DNA from: Hemerocallis citrina
Taxonomy: Eukaryota > Streptophyta > Magnoliopsida > Asparagales > Asphodelaceae
Assembly (NCBI GenBank): GCA_017893485.1
Contig: CM030366.1
Coordinates: 76,513,227-76,577,226, forward strand
DNA: 64,000 nucleotides
Direction: 5' to 3'
Of this stretch, positions 14,017 to 26,379 are shown piece by piece. Each line of letters starts with the position of its first letter. Position 1 is the stretch's first letter. Under the pieces are notes generated by a model, which was not told the DNA's origin, did not search any database, and saw only the letters and a program-made list of their open reading frames with translations. The translations under genes and the position numbers were made by a program.

Positions 14017-17000
14017 ATACTGTTAATGAAGCTAATTGCCATCTTTGGCATGGTTTTTTAACAAAAAATGGGTTCACTTCCAAACTAAGTATGCTGCTAG
14101 CATCCTCATTTTCTTATACTGTTAATGAAGCTTATTTCATGCATCTGATTTTTATCTTGGCATGTTTTTTTGACCAAAATGGGTTCACTATGAACTTAGG
14201 ATGCTATAGCTGTGTGCCAAAATCCTCCGGATATGTACAACAATTGGGTTTTAGATTTAGTTGGGCTAACGAATTAGTAGAGCAACATAAATGCTCAGAT
14301 AATGGAAATTTTCATTTTCAGATACTGTTAATGAAGCTGATGGCCATCTTTGGCATGATTTTTTAACAAAAAAATGGGTTCACTTCCAAACTAAGTATGC
14401 TGCTAGCATCCTCATTTTCTTTTACTGTTAATGAAGCTTATTTCATGCATCTGATTGTCATCTTGGCATGTTTTTTTGACCAAAATGGGTTCACTGTGTG
14501 CTGAGGATGCTATAGCTATATGCCAAAATCCTCCGGATATGTACAACAATTGGGTTTTAGATTTAGTTGGGCTAAAGAATTAGTAGAGCAACATATATGC
14601 TCAGATAATGGAAATTTTCATTTTCAGATACTGTTAATGAAGCTGATTGCCATCTTTGGCATGATTTTTTAACAAAAAATGGGTTCACTTCCAAACTAAG
14701 TATGCTGCTAGCATCCTCATTTTCTTTTACTGTTAAAGAAGTAGATTTCATGCATCTGATTGTCATCTTGGCATGTTTTTTTGACCAAAATGGGTTCACT
14801 GTGAACTGAGGATGCTATAGCTGTATGCCAAAATTCTCCGGATATGTACAACAATTGGGTTTTAGATTTAGTTGGGCTAAAGAATTAGTAGAGCAACATA
14901 TATGCTCAGATAATGGAAATTTTCATTTTTAGATACTGTTAATGAAGCTGATTGCCATCTTTGGCATGATTTTTTAACAAAAAATGGGTTCACTTCCAAA
15001 CTAAGTATGGTGCTAGTATCCTCATTTTCTTTTACTGTTAATGAAGCTTATTTCATGCATCTGATTGTCATATTGGCATGTTTTTTTGACCAAAATGGGT
15101 TCACTGTGAACTGAGGATGCTATAGCTGTATGCCAAAATCCTCCGGATATGAACAACAATTGGGTTTTAGATTTAGTTGGGCCAAAGAATTAGTAGAGCA
15201 ACATATATGCTCAGATAATGGAGATTTTCATTTTCAGATATTGTTAAAGAACCAGATTGCCATCTTTGGCATGATTTTTTAACAAAAAATGGGTTCACTT
15301 CCAAACAAGTATGCTGCTAGCATCCTCATTTTCTTTTACTGTTAATGAAGCTTATTTCATGCATCTGATTGTCATCTTGGCATGTTTTTTTGTCCTAAAT
15401 GGGTTCATTGTGAACTGAGGATGCTATAGCTGTATGCCAAAATCCTCCGGATATGTACAAATATTGGGTTTTAGATTTAGTTGGGCTAAAGAATTAGTAG
15501 AGCAACATATATGCTCAGATAATGGATATTTTCATTTTTAGATACTGTTAAAGAACCTGATTGCCATATTTGGCATGATTTTTTAACAAAAAATGGGTTC
15601 ACTTCCAAACTAAGTATGCTGCTAGCATCCTCATTTTCTTTTACTGTTAATGAAGCTTATTTCATGCATCGGATTTTCATCTTGGCATGTTTTTTTGACC
15701 AAAATGGGTTCACTGTGAACTGAGGATGCTATAGCTGTATGCCAAAATCCTCCGGATATGTACAACAATTGGGTTTTAGATTTAGTTGGGCTAAAGAATT
15801 AGTAGAGCAACATATATGCTCAGATAATGGAAATTTTCATTTCTAGATACTGTTAATGAAGCTAATTGCCATCTTTGGCATGGTTTTTAACAAAAAATGG
15901 GTTCAGTTCCAAACTAAGTATGTTGCTAGCATCCTCATCTTCTTTTACTGTTAATGAAGCTTATTTCATGCATCTGATTGTCATCTTGGCATGTTTTTTT
16001 GACCAAAATGGGGTCACTGTGAACTGAGGATGCTAGCTGTATGCCAAAATCCTCCGGATATGAACAACAATTGTGTTTTAGATTTAGTTGGGCTAAAGAA
16101 TTAGTAGAGCAACATATATGCTCAGATAATGGATATTTTCATTTTCATATACTGTTAATGAAGCTGATTGCCATCATTGGCATGATTTTTTAACAAAAAA
16201 TGGGTTCACTTCCAAACAAGTATGCTGCTAGCATCCTCATTTTCTTTTACTGTTAATGAAGCTTATTTCATGCATCTGATTGTCATCTTGGCATGTTTTT
16301 TTGTCCAAAATGGGTTCACTGTGAACTGAGGATGCTATAGCTGTATGCCAAAATCCTCCGGATATGTACAACAATTGGGTTTTAGATTTAGTTGGGCTAA
16401 AGTATTAGTAGAGCAACATATATGCTCAGATAATGGAAATTTTCATTTTTAGATACTGTTAATGAAGCTGATTGCCAACTTTGGCATGATTTTTTAACAA
16501 AAAATGGGTTCACTTCCAAACTAAGTATGCTGCTAGCATCCTCATTTTCTTATACTGTTAATGAAGCTTATTTCATGCATCTGATTTTTATCTTGGCATG
16601 TTTTTTTGACCAAAATGGGTTCACTATGAACTGAGGATGCTATAGCTGTGTGCCAAAATCCTCCGGATATGTACAACAATTGGGTTTTAGATTTAGTTGG
16701 GCTAATGAATTAGTAGAGCAACATATATGCTTAGATAATGGAAATTTTCATTTTCAGATACTGTTAATGAAGCTGATTGCCATCTTTGGCATGATTTTTT
16801 AACAAAAAAATGGGTTCACTTCCAAACTAAGTATGCTGCTAGCATCCTCATTTTCTTTTACTGTTAATGAAGCTTATTTCATGCATCTGATTGTCATCTT
16901 GGCATGTTTTTTTGACCAAAATGGGTTCACTGTGTGCTGAGGATGCTATAGCTGTATGCCAAAATCCTCCGGATATGTACAACAATTGAGTTTTAGATTT

Positions 17001-17980
17001 AGTTGGGCTAAAGAATTAGTAGAGCAACATATATGCTCAGATAATGGAAATTTTCATTTTCAGATACTGTTAATGAAGCTGATTGCCATCTTTGGCATGA
17101 TTTTTTAACAAAAAATGGGTTCACTTCCAAACTTAGTATGTTGCTAGCATCCTCATTTTCTTTTACTGTTAAAGAAGTAGATTTCATGCATCTGATTGTC
17201 ATCTTGGCATGTTTTTTTGATCAAAATGGGTTCACTGTGAACTGAGGATGCTATAGCTGTATGCCAAAATTCTCCGGATATGTACAACAATTGGGTTTTA
17301 GATTTAGTTGGGCTAAAGAATTAGTAGAGCAACATATATGCTCAGATAATGGATATTTTCATTTTTAGATACTGTTAAAGAACCTGATTGCCATCTTTGG
17401 CATGATTTTTTAACAAAAAATGGGTTCACTTCCAAACTAAGTTTGCTGCTAGCATCCTCATTTTCTTTTACTGTTAAAGAAGCAGATTTCATGCATGTGA
17501 TTGTCATCTTGGCATGTTTTTTTGACCAAAATGGGTTCACTGTGAACTGAGGATGCTATAGCTGTATGCCAAAATCCTCCGGATATGTACAACAATTGGG
17601 TTTTAGATTTAGTTGGGCTAAAGAATTAGTAGAGCAACATATATGCTCAGATAATGGAAATTTTCATTTCTAGATACTGTTAATGACGCTGATTGCCATC
17701 TTTGGCATGATTTTTTAACAAAAAATGTGTTCACTTCCAAACAAAGTATGCTGCTAGCATCCTCATTTTCTTTTACTGTTAATGAAGCTTATTTCATGCA
17801 TCTGATTGTCATCTTGGCATGTTTTTTTGACCAAAATGGGTTCACTGTGAACTGAGGATGCTAGCTGTATGCCAAAATCCTCCGGATATGTACAACAATT
17901 GGGTTTTAGATTTAGTTGGGCTAAAGAATTAGTAGAGCAAAATATATGCTCAGATAATGGATATTTTCATTTTCAGATAC
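14017..17980. repeat. Satellite HOR copy 3 (truncated, starts at monomer position 6)
   Basis: Marked monomers recur 5,483-5,484 bp after copy 2 (8607 to 14091, 9088 to 14572, 11525 to 17008) instead of 7,008. The difference of 1,524 bp equals five monomers, so positions 1-5 are missing. The pattern can be followed to about position 18-19 and then becomes mixed (a CTAGCTG variant near 17,862) before the array edge. Confidence 0.85.
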
Positions 17981-18199
17981 TGTTAATGAAGCTGATTGCC
18001 ATCTTTGGCATGATTTTTTAACAAAAAATGGGTTCACTTCCAAACTAAGTATGCTGCTAGCATCCTCATTTTCTTTTACTATTAATGAAGCTTATTTTAT
18101 GCATCTGATTGTCATCTTGGCATGTTTTTTTGACCAAAATGGGTTCATTGTGTACTGAGGATGCTATAGGTACGTATGCCAAAATCCTCCGGATATGTA

Positions 18200-18360
18200 C
18201 AAGAATTGGGCTGAACAAACCTTGTGGGGGTTTCTTTTGGAGCCACAAACATCAATGATTTTGTTGGGATGAAGAATTAATAGAGAAACATATATGCTTA
18301 GTTGCCGCTATGTTATCATTTTTCTTTTACTGTTAAAGAAGCTGAATTCATGCATCTGAC
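18200..18360. repeat. Diverged terminal satellite monomer (array edge)
   Basis: After about 18,200 the sequence stops matching the consensus, but it still contains recognisable monomer pieces: GATTTTGTTGGGATGAAGAATTAATAGAG against the standard GATTTAGTTGGGCTAAAG..., ACATATATGCTTAG, and TTACTGTTAAAGAAGCTGAATTCATGCATCTGA-type sequence near 18,330. About 45 bp of unrelated sequence (18,209-18,255) interrupts it. This is what one expects at the unhomogenised edge of an array. Confidence 0.75.
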
Positions 18361-19073
18361 GATTTAAGATCCAGGATGGCAAATTTTGATTGGGCTGTGA
18401 TTGGATTGTTTAGTGGCTGTTGTCTATGTTCTTAATTGGGCTGTGATTAGAAAGAGAGGGCTCGTGTGGAGATCTGGAAACCCATTTAGAGACATCTTTT
18501 TCATAATAATTTATTATTATTGTTGTTCTTGTCGCTCTTGATGTTGTTGCTGATGTCTCTTTGTGTTCGTGTGCTGAAGGGAACAAGGGATGAGAGTGAG
18601 ATGAGGAAAATGCCGCTATGTCCACGATGACAGTTCCCTAAAAATACACTTGATATGAGCCCTATCTTATTTTTCTTATTTTTCTTATATTTGGTTTCCT
18701 TCCACGATGACAGTTTCATGGATTGTCTGAACAATCCATGAAAGACATGCCTGGATACTGAATTTTCATTTGTTTTACTATTTTAGATAGTGGATATTCC
18801 CAATCAGAGGAGAATATAAAGGTTTCAAGTTAGATACTGAATTTTCATTTGTTTTGTTGCTTTAGATATATTTAAAAACAAAATTAAGTACTAGATTTTT
18901 AGCATTGCAATGTAATTATTTTACCTCTCTATATATCATTAACAATTCCATTTGCAATTTGCACTTTGATCTTATAATTTAAGATACAGGTAGATCTTTT
19001 GCAAGTTCAAAAAATATGTTTATTCTGTATTGTGGTCTACTGTTGAATTAAACTATTGTTTTTTTTTTCACAG

Positions 19074-19117
19074 AGCGGTCGCCCAGATGAAGGAAATTCT
19101 GATGATCAGAACTGAAG
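19074..19117 (+). other. Possible terminal exon of the CACTA transposase gene
   Basis: A pyrimidine tract ending in TTTTTTTTCACAG (an acceptor-like site) precedes a short segment that translates as SGRPDEGNSDDQN followed by TGA. A donor-like GTATGA follows at about 19,129. This could be the C-terminal exon of the gene carried by the transposon, because it lies just upstream of the subterminal repeats. It is short, I recognise no domain in it, and it could be chance. Confidence 0.3.
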
Positions 19118-19519
19118 CTACTCGAGGGGTATGAATCTGTGGTCGGCCTAGTATGGTTGTTGTTCTTATGTCTTCCTTGCTGTTGTTATGTCAGACTGTT
19201 TTTTTTATGAGAGTTATGTCAGACTGTTAATTTGGGATATTTGGGATATTTGTTAGACTGGTTTGTTGGGATATTTGGGATGTTCATCACTATATTAATT
19301 TGTTAATTATGACACTGTTAATTTTGTGGTGAATTTGGACGTTGATATGACACGTGTGAAACTTTATTATCTTTAATTATTCTTGTGTTTGATTGTGATT
19401 TGCGCATTAATATGCAACGAAATTGGTTGAATCAGTTGTGAATTAGTTTACAGGTTTTGTAAATGAAACTGTGAATTGAAATTGAACGGAAAACCGGAAC
19501 ATGAAAAACAAACGGGCAT

Positions 19520-20060
19520 AGATAGACCGGCGTTTTATAAAACGCCGGTCTATCTAATGAATTAGTTGCAGTGTGCGATAGAGAGGCGTTCCCACACACG
19601 CCGGTGTATGCCGCTAGCTGTAACGGCACCAAGGAATAAAACGCCGGTGAACCTAACTACACCGGCGTTTTTTGGTCACGCCGGTGCTTGTAAGTAGGGA
19701 AAACCGGGCACTCATAAACGCACATACACCGGCGTTGTACGACCGCCGGTATACTTTCACTCTACACCGGCATTTATAGAAATGCCGGTGAATGGATAAA
19801 TACCGGCGGTTTATGGCCGCCGGTGAATGTATATTGGGGTAAAAGAACGGCACTCAGAGACCCCCATACACCGGCGTTCTCTGACCGCCGGTGTAGTTGT
19901 AATATTTACCGGCATCCAGTAAAACCGCCGGTGTAGACCCCTACCTTTCCGCGACGCTCGCTTCGGCGGCATTTGGACCGGCGCTATTATAAACGCCGGT
20001 GAAGGTTTCACCGGCGTAAAAAAATGCCGGCAAAGACGTAAAAAAATGCCGGTAAATCGA
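19520..20060. repeat. CACTA subterminal inverted-repeat field
   Basis: About a dozen pairs of ACCGGCGT/ACGCCGGT (variants ACCGGCAT/ATGCCGGT and ACCGGCGG/CCGCCGGT) are arranged as imperfect palindromes every 30-60 bp, for example around 19,527-19,552, 19,658-19,686, 19,725-19,752, 19,863-19,894 and 19,977-20,001. Dense short palindromic repeats next to the terminus are characteristic of CACTA elements, where they serve as binding sites for the element-encoded protein. Confidence 0.85.
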
Positions 20061-21079
20061 GTCTATTTTGTAGTGAGTATCCAGCCCATACTACATACGC
20101 CTCATATCAAGCTGTTTCTTCATATATAGGGATTTGAACCCGCGCCATAAATTCTACTCTTGTACTCGACTTGTTTGTGAAGATTAGACATGACTGATGA
20201 GTTTGCTCTGAAATGGTCTAATTCTGCCATCTGCAGTCATATAGTGGTGTCCCCGTTTTCCACTATTGCCTGATCGCACCGGACCCCACTCAATTATCTG
20301 ACAAATCCTTGGAGTTTCCGTGGACGCAGGTTAGCTCGAAGCATCCCCTGCTACTCCTAGCCAGACCGTAGTCTATGGCTACTCGCCCTTAGATACAAGA
20401 CAAGACGGAGTTCCGGGGGGTTCATCCCTCCTAGCTCTGACAGGAATTGCTCCCGCTTATCAAGGCACTTCAGAAATTAACAGACGAGATACGGATCCCG
20501 TGCTCCTAACTCATGAGAAGGCACAGAACATATCCCTTTGATAAGAAGGGTACAACCCAATAACACTGCCTAGTGCCGGCCTCTGGACAGATCGGATCAT
20601 AAGGTATCACCCTTAACACCAACTCTTTCCCTTCGGCGAAAATGATAATAAGTAATGGTTAAGTAGTAATTGCCATAAGTTACTACCCTAACGATGTCAC
20701 TAACCCTGAACAATCCTAGGGATGACAACAGTATTAGCACAACATTCTAGGTCTTAAGTTAGACTTCGCAAGATAACTCTACTAGGCTGCTCAACCTAGA
20801 CTTACCAGAATCCCTAAGGATCTGGTTCATGGCCTATCGATCCAAGACCCCGGCAATATGAACGTATTCGCATGCTACTATCCTGAACTTGGATTTCGTC
20901 TACGCTCCGGTCCGCGATCAACCTACACCGGTTAAGATACGACGGTACACAAGAAGTGACTCGTCCACAATTCCTTAGGAGTAAGGTAAATACACATCTT
21001 GATGGTCGATAGCCCTAGGGCAATAATATCGTCCTAGAAGAGCACAACAAAACTGTGTACTAGCTAATAATCTACATAC

Positions 21080-21405
21080 AAGTAAACAGAACACATACGA
21101 GCCATCAAGCTACGTATGAAACCAACAACTACATACGAGCCAGGCGAGCTATGTATGAGACAACAATATACTTACAAGCCAAATAAGCTTGCGTATGAGA
21201 CCAACAGCTACATACGGGCCAGTCGAGCCGCGTTTGAGACAACAACATACATACGAGCCAAATAAACTATGTATGAGAACAACAGCTACGTACGGGCTAG
21301 TCAAGCCGCGTATGAGACAAAAATATACATACGAGCCAAATAAGCTACGTATGAAATCAACAGTCTACATATGGGCCAGGCAGCCACGTATAAGACAACA
21401 ACATA
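21080..21405. repeat. Degenerate ~45-bp tandem repeats
   Basis: Units of the type ACATACGAGCCA...AGCTACGTATGAGACAACA recur about every 45 bp, alternating in a roughly 90-bp two-unit pattern, from about 21,080 to 21,405. They lie within the probable LTR. Confidence 0.8.
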
Positions 21406-21599
21406 CAAAAACAACCATACAGGTAATCAACCTAGAAGCAACCAAACGTGCTTACTAGCAACTCTTGATCTTATATAATTAGAAGCAACAGAAGAATCTA
21501 CTAACAATCTAAAATAGACATACTACCAAAGAGAAGCCCAAAAGCGATATAAAAATCTCTCGACAGCCTAGAAGAAACTAGCGCTATGCTTGTCGGAAT

Positions 21600-22560
21600 T
21601 CGACAGAAAAATACTTTTTAGAAAGGTAAAAGTATCTACCAAAACTCACTAGTGGAACACTATTTCAGATTCCATAAGGAATCCAAAATCCGGTCCATCG
21701 GACACATGCAAACAGTTTACCCAAACTACAGATTTTCAACAAAAAACTAAAACTTCGCAAGCTGGTAACTTTTACTCTATTTATCGGAATCTAACAAAAC
21801 TGGAAAATTTGAAAAGGTGGTAACATCTACTAAAACATTCTAGCAGACCAGTTGCTCAGATTCTGTAAGGAAATCTAAATTCCTACCCGCCGAACATACG
21901 CAAAAAGTTACCAAACTACCGATTTTCAACAAAAAGTCAAAACTTCCGTAGCTTGTAACTTTTGCTCCACTTATTGGAATCTAGCAAAACTGGACAATTT
22001 GAGAAGGTGGTAACATCTACTAAAATATCCTAGTTGACCAGTTGCTCAGATTCCTTGAGGAAATCCAAATTCCTACCCGCCGAACACATACAAATGATAA
22101 CAAAAGTAGCAGACTTAATGAAGGAAAACTTAAACTTTCAAAGCTCATAACTTCTACTCCGCTTATCGGAATTTAACCCAAGAGGCCAATTCGGAAAGGG
22201 GAGAATGTCTACTACAACTTCTCTAATGGGTTGGCTCCTTAGATTCAACCATTAAGACACTCAAAAACATCAAAGAGTCAAAACAAGGAGCACTCAGTCA
22301 GACAGCTTTTTGCTGTATTTTCCAAAGGCCATAACTCCTACTCCGCTTATCAGAATTTAGCCCAAGAGGCCAATTCGGAAAGGAAAAAATGTCTACTACA
22401 ACTTTTTTAATGGGTCTCTACCTCAGATTCAACCATTAAGAGGCTCAAAAACAGTAACTAACCCAAACAGTGAGCAACTCAGCCAAGTTGCTGCCCTGTT
22501 TTTGTAACGACCATAACTTTTGTGTTTCTTATCGGATTTTAATCCGAGAGCCCAATTCGG
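21600..22560. repeat. Degenerate tandem repeat, ~185-190 bp, about five units
   Basis: The phrase AACTT(T/C)(T/A)ACTC...CTTATCGGAAT recurs at about 21,766, 21,957, 22,148, 22,331 and 22,515. Each copy is followed by AAACTGG/GAGGCCAATT, a (C)ATCTACTA or GTCTACTAC word and a CTCAGATTC word. The right-hand copies are increasingly diverged. Confidence 0.75.
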
Positions 22561-23977
22561 AAAAGGGAGAGTGTCTACGACAACTTCTCTACAGGGTCTC
22601 TACCTCTAATTATGCACGGAAACCCAAGTAAAATCCTCTTGAACCTACTGCGATACTTAACCCGAAAACAGTGAGCTGTGTTTTTCGGCATGAACCTCGC
22701 TGATTTGGGGAAAATAATCGTTTCACTCATCAAATCTACTCCGAAAAATCTATAAAAATTAGAGGACACTAATAACACCTAGGAGAACCTCCTACATAAA
22801 TTTCGGGTCAAGATTCTACCTTTAGCATGGTTAATTAAATCTAACCCTAGAATTCAAAAATCGAATCTTTCTCGTTCTAATTTGTGTTCTACCACTTCAA
22901 CTTTGTATACTTTTTAATCTAATCCATACACACCCATAAAATACAACAATAATAAATAAAATAACAAGCATGACAATGAGAAACCCCCACAAGTATTTTG
23001 GTTGGAAGAACTTGCCTTTGCCTCCTCCTCATTGCTCCTTGTTCTTGCTCCTCAAGAACTCCACCTCCATGAAGAACCCATGAAATCCACTCTTTTCTTT
23101 TGATTTTGATTCCCTCCTTCTTTTCTTTCTTTCTCAATCTTTTTCTAAACGAACAAGTAGAAGAAGAAGTAGGAAAATGGAATGGGATGAGAAGAGATGG
23201 ATAAGAAATGACGAGACACAAAATGGAAGAGAGCTTTTTTGCTCTCTTTAGTGATAGGCCGGAATTGGGGAGAGGGGAGGAAGGGTGTGGGGTGTTTTTA
23301 TAAAAGAATGGGGAAATTTGTGTGGGTGAGAAGAGGCCACTTGTCCAATTTGTTTGTGGTTGTAAACAATTGGGATTTTATTTGCAAATATATATTACAA
23401 TCAAACCCAATAAATTTGCAATCACCCCCTAATCCAAATCCTACCTTCCATTTCATCATGATGGATCAAAATACAGAATATTTTTCCCAAATTACATACT
23501 ACATGATTTCGTACAAACATACGAAATCGATACAATTCAACTACGTACATATATCTGATTTCACAGATAATTTTTATTAGTTAAAACGAATAATCTGTAC
23601 AAAAATCATTTAATTCCGAGAAAATAATTTTATCACCGGTTCGGAAGATTTCATTATCAATTTGATATAAAACAGTCATATATCGACTAGTTTATACGTA
23701 CAGGTAGTGTTTATTAACAAACCGGGTGATGTCCACCAAAAATATTTCAGTTCTGAAAATAATAATAAAATAATAATTTTTAATATCTGCCTGGGATTTT
23801 CCAGACATTTTCTCAAAACGCATTTTTCAAGATTTTGTACAAGTGCACAAAACTGATACCTTACTAGTATATGTATCCGGATAACTTTTTATGAGTAAAA
23901 CCGAGTAATTTCCATAAAAATATTTTATCTTTAAAGATAATAATTATATAAATATAATATCCGTCCGGAATATTACA

Positions 23978-24914
23978 TACACCAACAATCAACTCTTATT
24001 TATAAAACTCTCAAGACCAAATCGCCATGTGGCAATATCTCAACCGTCCATAAGAACCAACGGTTGGATTACACTTCACCCAAATCAGTAGAAACAGTAT
24101 GCCAGTGGTGGAACAGTAGTTCGGCAAAATGGGCAAAAGTCACAACACTCGGCCGAAGAAAGAACGGTTCGATGGGGTAGATAATTCAACTAACACTTGG
24201 TGGGCACAATGGGGTAGATAATTTGACAAACACTTGGTGGGCACAAAAATCACCACCGACAATGAGAAACACAATGGAAGCCAAATTCCTCATTGATTAA
24301 CTATGTCAACTCATACAACAATATCCCTCAACTTCGAACCTTGCTTCTCAACACATCGACAACAATAACCCAAAGCTTGAAAGGAATAGATGAACAAACT
24401 CTTGCAACTTAGCTCATTCACAGAGATTTATCTCTTACCTCACCACAAGAACTCCAACAAGAAACACGACCAACTTTCGTTCGAAGATGATCGAGGATTG
24501 AAGGTCGACCAAGCCCACATCCCAGGAAAAGCTCCAAAATGTGAGCTCCAGAGTTCAAAACAAGAAGAAATGAAACTTAGGTTTTTTGCCTCAGGATTTC
24601 GGGCCGGGTCTCCACACCAAAACCACAAACAACATCCAAGACCCATTATGTTCAAGCTAGGTGGGTTTCCGGTACAAAAAACCAAACCCTGCTGCATTTC
24701 ACACCCGAACCCGAACTGCCAAAGCATCTTTTTCTCTAAAGTTCCTTCTTCTAAAAACCCTCTTCTTCAAAACTCCATCGCTTGAACCACCACCAAGATC
24801 GAAGCATTTGACAAAGCTTCGCCTACAACTCACCTATAGCTCGATAAAGGCAAGAGCTTATAGCTCTACTGCTTCGTAGCTCGACGACGAAGATCATAGC
24901 ATGACAACTTGCCC
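23978..24914. other. Noncoding, repeat-derived flank left of the solo LTR
   Basis: No gene is recognisable; overlapping open frames on both strands at 24,390-24,880 show no domain and no codon signature. A 36-bp direct duplication (AATGGGGTAGATAATT...CACTTGGTGGGCAC) occurs at about 24,173 and 24,209. From about 24,835 short TAGCTCGA words appear. They continue at 40,890, on the other side of the solo LTR, showing that these two flanks were once joined. Confidence 0.7.
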
Positions 24915-24943
24915 TGTAATACCCCGGATAATATTATACTTTT

Positions 24944-24956
24944 GTGTGTGTGTGTG

Positions 24957-25033
<77 letters not shown>

Positions 25034-25060
25034 TGTTTGTGTGTGTGTATATATATTGCA
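24944..25060. repeat. (GT)n/(TA)n microsatellite in the LTR
   Basis: A GT run at 24,944-24,965 is followed by about 60 bp of TA and then more GT. The open frames here on both strands (poly-YI) are products of the microsatellite. Confidence 0.95.
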
Positions 25061-26379
25061 GTGTTGTTTGATTGTATGTGTATTAATGATGGAGTGCATT
25101 TATGTTTATGGGACGGTTCGTGTGGATGGTTTCGTTCTTGATGGTGCATGAGAATGAGAAGGACCGATACTAGTACATACACTAGTTTTGAGTGCAGTGC
25201 ATGTGCAAATATATAATTGTATGGTACTACAATGGATATACTTTGCATGCACTCAAATCTATCCTCTCACCTCCCATCTAGAGATAAATCAAGACCAAAA
25301 TTTCAGTCATGCTTGTCTCAAAAACAAGAAGCTAGAAGGCCATTGTTTTGGGAAAAAAAACCACCTAGCCACCTGACCCCTCTACCCCCTTATTTTGGCC
25401 GGCCTACCCCCTCTCTCCCTCACTCCTTTCTTGATAAAACCCCTTTCTTCTCACCTCTTGAGCTCTGAAAATTTTAGAAAAGGGGAAAAAAAAGGAGTGA
25501 AAGGGGCTACAAGGAAAAGTGTTCTCAAACTTGGAGTAGGATTTTGGAGGAGGAAGCTCAAGTCACACCCCATCTTCTCAAGATAACTAAGGGTGGAGAG
25601 TTCTCTGAACTTGTTCTTGTTCATTCTTGTTTAATTTCTTGCATGCATGAGTCGTAGTAGTATGGGGATGGTTTTTTAAGAGTAGATTATTAGAATCTGA
25701 AAATTAAAAAAGAAAACATGATCTGCATGCCAAGTTCTCGAATTTCCAGAGAACAAAATAATTAGAATTTGATCTTAAAATTTTCACATAATGATGTAAT
25801 GTATGTCTAAAACCTACATTATTTATTTTGTAATTTTCTAATAATATTTGATATTTTAATATAAAAAAATTTGAGGACTGAGTCATAAAACAGAGACTGG
25901 GTCTGACTATTGTGAGAACTGAAATTGTGGGAATTCTTAGAATTAATTGGCATATGATATATCTCTGAAATTTTTACCATGTTGACTTGCATGTATCTGG
26001 ACTCTACAAAAAAATCATGAAATTATTTGGATGAAATTTGATGCATGTTCAAAATTAATTAATCAAGAGTAGTCAAGACAGTAGCTGAAGAACAGCAGAA
26101 CTTTTATGCATATTTACAACAGATATAACTCCTTGATTACTTGGAATTTGGATGTGAAACTTTTTTCATGTTGTACATGATGATGTTTAGTTTCTATAAT
26201 GAAAATTTGATGACTATTTGATGAGTATATAATTTATGATGAATATTTTAGCATGTACTGTGCATAACTCAGTCAGTATTAACATTCTGATAAGATGGTA
26301 CTTTTGTGGCTCTTTAAGAGCATAATTTGAGGAAGTTTTCTACTAAAAAATTGTAGTTGACTCTTGTTCTTGTTCTTTG

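Larger units (their letters stand above)
1..18360. repeat. Satellite array, ~305-bp monomers with higher-order structure
   Basis: About sixty head-to-tail monomers of 302-306 bp are visible. Using ATACTGTTA as phase marker, they start at 1, 305, 611, 915, 1219, 1525, 1830, 2136, 2441, 2746 and so on. Each monomer has two related halves: both begin ACTGTTAA(T/A)GAAGC, then carry a CATCTTTGGCAT or CATCTTGGCAT word, a T-run, AAAATGGGTTCAC and a GATGCT/TATGCT word. The monomer is therefore an old partial duplication. The left edge lies outside the window. The last standard monomers end near 18,200, followed by a diverged edge copy. No gene lies within; the short open frames recur with the repeat period and are by-products. 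I cannot tell from sequence whether the array is centromeric, subtelomeric or interstitial. Confidence 0.97.
18361..20075 (+). mobile_element. 3' part of a CACTA (En/Spm-type) DNA transposon
   Basis: The right terminus reads TTTTGTAGTG and ends at 20,075, which is the reverse complement of the CACTACAAAA start typical of CACTA elements. Just inside it (19,520-20,060) is a dense field of inverted short repeats, as expected for transposase-binding subterminal repeats. A possible last exon lies at 19,074-19,117. The matching left terminus is not in the window, so the element either began beyond the satellite array or is a truncated end. Following bases AGT (20,076-20,078) would be the right half of a 3-bp target duplication; the left half cannot be seen. 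The stretch 18,361-19,070 shows no recognisable coding domain. Confidence 0.8.
20076..23977 (-). mobile_element. Probable LTR-retrotransposon LTR (minus strand), old and incomplete
   Basis: On the minus strand the segment begins at 23,977 with TGTAATATTCCGG, preceded by GGTGTA. That junction style is the same as in the TRIM-like LTRs further right (GGTGTA/TGTAATACCC). The interior is noncoding, rich in degenerate repeats and resembles other plant gypsy LTRs. The other LTR end is not identified; it may have been lost where the CACTA element lies. No gag or pol can be read. An open frame at 22,919-23,221 (minus) has no recognisable domain. Confidence 0.4.

Noticed and set aside
859..17540. Recurrent 60-91-codon open frames (MNPFWSKK..., MLLASSFSY...) across the first 18 kb
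   Set aside because: They repeat with the 305-bp and 7,008-bp satellite periods and arise from absence of stops in some monomers; no start context, domain or codon signature.
1..18200. Regularly spaced repeats resembling a CRISPR array
   Set aside because: Repeat and spacer are not distinguishable, the whole 305-bp unit repeats, and the surrounding DNA is clearly plant nuclear.
20120..20150. tRNA gene or SINE suggested by GGGTTCAAATCCC on the minus strand
   Set aside because: Only a B-box/T-arm-like word is present; no A box, acceptor pairing or anticodon arm can be placed at the right distances.
24866..25248. Open frames with poly-YI and poly-HT stretches on both strands
   Set aside because: Direct translation of the (GT)n/(TA)n microsatellite.
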